NCBI GenBank assembly: GCA_900752425.1
Contig: CAADVE010000107.1
Coordinates: 1-8,888, forward strand
Direction of reading: 5' to 3'
DNA: 8,888 nucleotides
DNA from: an uncultured Collinsella sp.
Lineage (GTDB): Bacteria > Actinomycetota > Coriobacteriia > Coriobacteriales > Coriobacteriaceae
Of the stretch, positions 7,517-8,888 are shown piece by piece. Made by a program: the position numbers and the translations under genes. Each line of letters opens with the position of its first letter. Position 1 is the first letter of the stretch. The notes beneath the pieces are model-generated. The model did no database searches, was not told the DNA's origin, and saw only the letters and a list, made by a program, of their open reading frames with translations.

Positions 7517-8888
7517 GTCGGCGTAGGTGAAGGTGGTGACGTCGAACATGCCCTCGGGGCGGATGCGGAGCGTCGGGATCACCGGCAGGGGCAGGAAGAT
7601 GATGCCCATGATGGGATCGAGCGGCGGCTCAATGCCCATGGCGCGCGCCTTGACCATAAAGTCGTCGTGCTGTGCGGCGACATCCTCGGCCGTGCCCTCG
7701 CTCATCAGACCACCAAGCGCCAGCGGAATACGCGCCACGACCTCGCCGTTGCGCACCAGCACGTGGCCGCCCTGGCCAACAGCCTCGACGGCAGCCATCA
7801 TATCGGCAGCGTTATCGCCCACGACGCATACGTTGTGCGAATCGTGGCCAATCGTGGAGGCAATGGCACCACCGGTGATGGTAAAGCCACGCACCCAGCC
7901 GCGACCGATATGCTTGCCAACCAGGCCCAGGCCAGCGGGGCCGTCGCCGTCGACGCCCTCGGCCTGCAGCGACACGCCGCGGCCATGGCGCTCGATAAGC
8001 ATAATGCGACGCAAGTCCTCGTCAGTCTCGGGACGAACCATGCCCGTGATAGCCATGCCCGGGATCACATCGATCACGGCCTCGCCCGGCTTAAAGGCAT
8101 AGTCGAACACGTCGAGCGATAGCTTCGGCAGTTTAACGGAAGCACGCAGTTTATCGGCAAGGGCCGCAACCTCGGCCATCTCGGGTGCGATCTCGCCCAC
8201 AAAGGTGCCGTCCTGCGCCACCAGAGCACCGGCGGCATACACGCAATGCGGAGCCGTGGCAAACGTCAGGTCGTTGAGTACCAGCAGGTCGGCACGCTTG
8301 CCCGGGGCGATGGCGCCACGCAGCTCGTGCGGGTCGCGGCAACCGTGGTCCAGGCCAAACGCCTCGGCCGTGGACAGGGACGCCATAGAGATGGCAACCA
8401 CGGGGTCAATACCGGCCTCGATAGCCACGCGGCAGGCATTGTCAATCATACCGGTCGAAAGCGCATCTGAGGGAGCGCGGTCGTCGGTCGCAAAGCAGCA
8501 ACGACGGGCGCGGGCGGGGTTCTCCAGCAGCATCGGCGACAAGTTGGCCAGGTCGTGGCTGCAGGTGCCCTCGCGCAGCATGACATACATGCCGCGGGAT
8601 AGCTTGTCGAGCGCTTCCTCGGGAATCGTCGACTCGTGGTCGGCGATAATACCCGCTGCGGCATAGGCGTTGAGATCCTTGCCGGCAACAAGCGGAGCAT
8701 GGCCGTCGACCTGTTTGGACGGCGTCTGATTGGCAGCGTCAATGCGAGCGCAGGTCTCGGGATCGGCCATAAAGACGCCCGGCAGGTTCATCATCTCGCC
8801 GAGGCCAAATACGTCGCCCGGATGCTCGGCAAAAAACGCCTGCATATCGGCGGCGGTAATCACGGCACCGGCCTGCTCGTCGGGCAGC
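7514..8888 (-). CDS. ade: Adenine deaminase (5' end beyond window)
   Basis: Adenine deaminase hydrolyses adenine to hypoxanthine and ammonia in purine salvage; it is a metal-dependent amidohydrolase-superfamily enzyme. The window holds 457 complete codons plus the stop; family members are usually about 570-600 aa, so roughly 120-140 N-terminal residues, including the HxH metal motif, lie outside. Visible family features are GAVITAADMQAF, VLGLGE-like DVFGLGEMMNLPGV, the active-site VDGHAP and GKDLNAYAAAGI, the DHES segment, and the metal-binding Asp in FATDDRAPSD. The amidohydrolase barrel closes near APGKRADLLVLND. The C-terminal adenine deaminase domain follows and ends in FLPLPVIPTLRIRPEGMFDVTTF, which is diagnostic. 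No frameshift is seen. Any promoter or purine riboswitch would be outside the window. The stop codon lies in the 47-bp repeat. Confidence 0.96.
   Translation of the reverse strand, partial: LPDEQAGAVITAADMQAFFAEHPGDVFGLGEMMNLPGVFMADPETCARIDAANQTPSKQVDGHAPLVAGKDLNAYAAAGIIADHESTIPEEALDKLSRGMYVMLREGTCSHDLANLSPMLLENPARARRCCFATDDRAPSDALSTGMIDNACRVAIEAGIDPVVAISMASLSTAEAFGLDHGCRDPHELRGAIAPGKRADLLVLNDLTFATAPHCVYAAGALVAQDGTFVGEIAPEMAEVAALADKLRASVKLPKLSLDVFDYAFKPGEAVIDVIPGMAITGMVRPETDEDLRRIMLIERHGRGVSLQAEGVDGDGPAGLGLVGKHIGRGWVRGFTITGGAIASTIGHDSHNVCVVGDNAADMMAAVEAVGQGGHVLVRNGEVVARIPLALGGLMSEGTAEDVAAQHDDFMVKARAMGIEPPLDPIMGIIFLPLPVIPTLRIRPEGMFDVTTFTYAD

Noticed and set aside
7305..7520. A tRNA or T-box-like element, suggested by GTTCGATTCC in the HAD leader.
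   Set aside because: The bases around this apparent T-loop do not form a T-stem; they pair in the long hairpin instead. No acceptor or anticodon arm and no T-box sequence are visible, and the gene is not tRNA-related.
8861..8863. GTG as the start codon of adenine deaminase.
   Set aside because: The frame stays open to the window edge, and the residues before it (LPDEQAGA) fit the family. The metal-binding N-terminal part would be missing if this were the start.

Overview
The window looks like an ordinary chromosomal segment of a high-GC, probably anaerobic actinobacterium. My best guess is a Collinsella-like member of the Coriobacteriia. The evidence is the GC-rich codon use, an L31 protein with a long Ala/Lys/Glu tail, a citrate synthase of the type I associate with clostridia and coriobacteria, and intergenic repeats built on a GGGGAC core. 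This assignment is inference from sequence character only; no 16S or other marker is present.

Layout. Positions 1-2653 carry most of secA on the minus strand, with the 3' end running off the window. Upstream of it (2654-2962) lie the secA leader region, a 16-bp palindrome, two copies of a GGGACAGGTTA repeat and the strong terminator of rpmE. rpmE (ribosomal protein L31) is at 2963-3388 minus, preceded by a structured leader that probably regulates it. Transcription then diverges: a small ACT-domain protein (3693-3980 plus) is followed by citrate synthase (4058-5476 plus), an intrinsic terminator (5501-5537) and a Cof-type HAD phosphatase (5563-6405 plus). A second, divergent Cof-type HAD phosphatase (6513-7307 minus) converges on the first. 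Last comes the C-terminal three quarters of adenine deaminase (7514-8888 minus), cut by the right edge.

Functionally the genes are housekeeping and metabolic: protein export, translation, 2-oxoglutarate/glutamate precursor synthesis, dephosphorylation of small metabolites and purine salvage. I find no sign of a phage, defence locus, CRISPR array, tRNA or rRNA.

The unusual parts are non-coding. The minus-strand HAD gene and its leader are bracketed by a near-identical 47-bp inverted repeat (44 of 47 positions match). Each copy supplies the TAG stop codon of the neighbouring gene. The leader of that HAD gene forms a roughly 24-bp hairpin whose 3' arm contains the gene's Shine-Dalgarno sequence and is followed by a short T-run, so it could be a translational or transcriptional switch.
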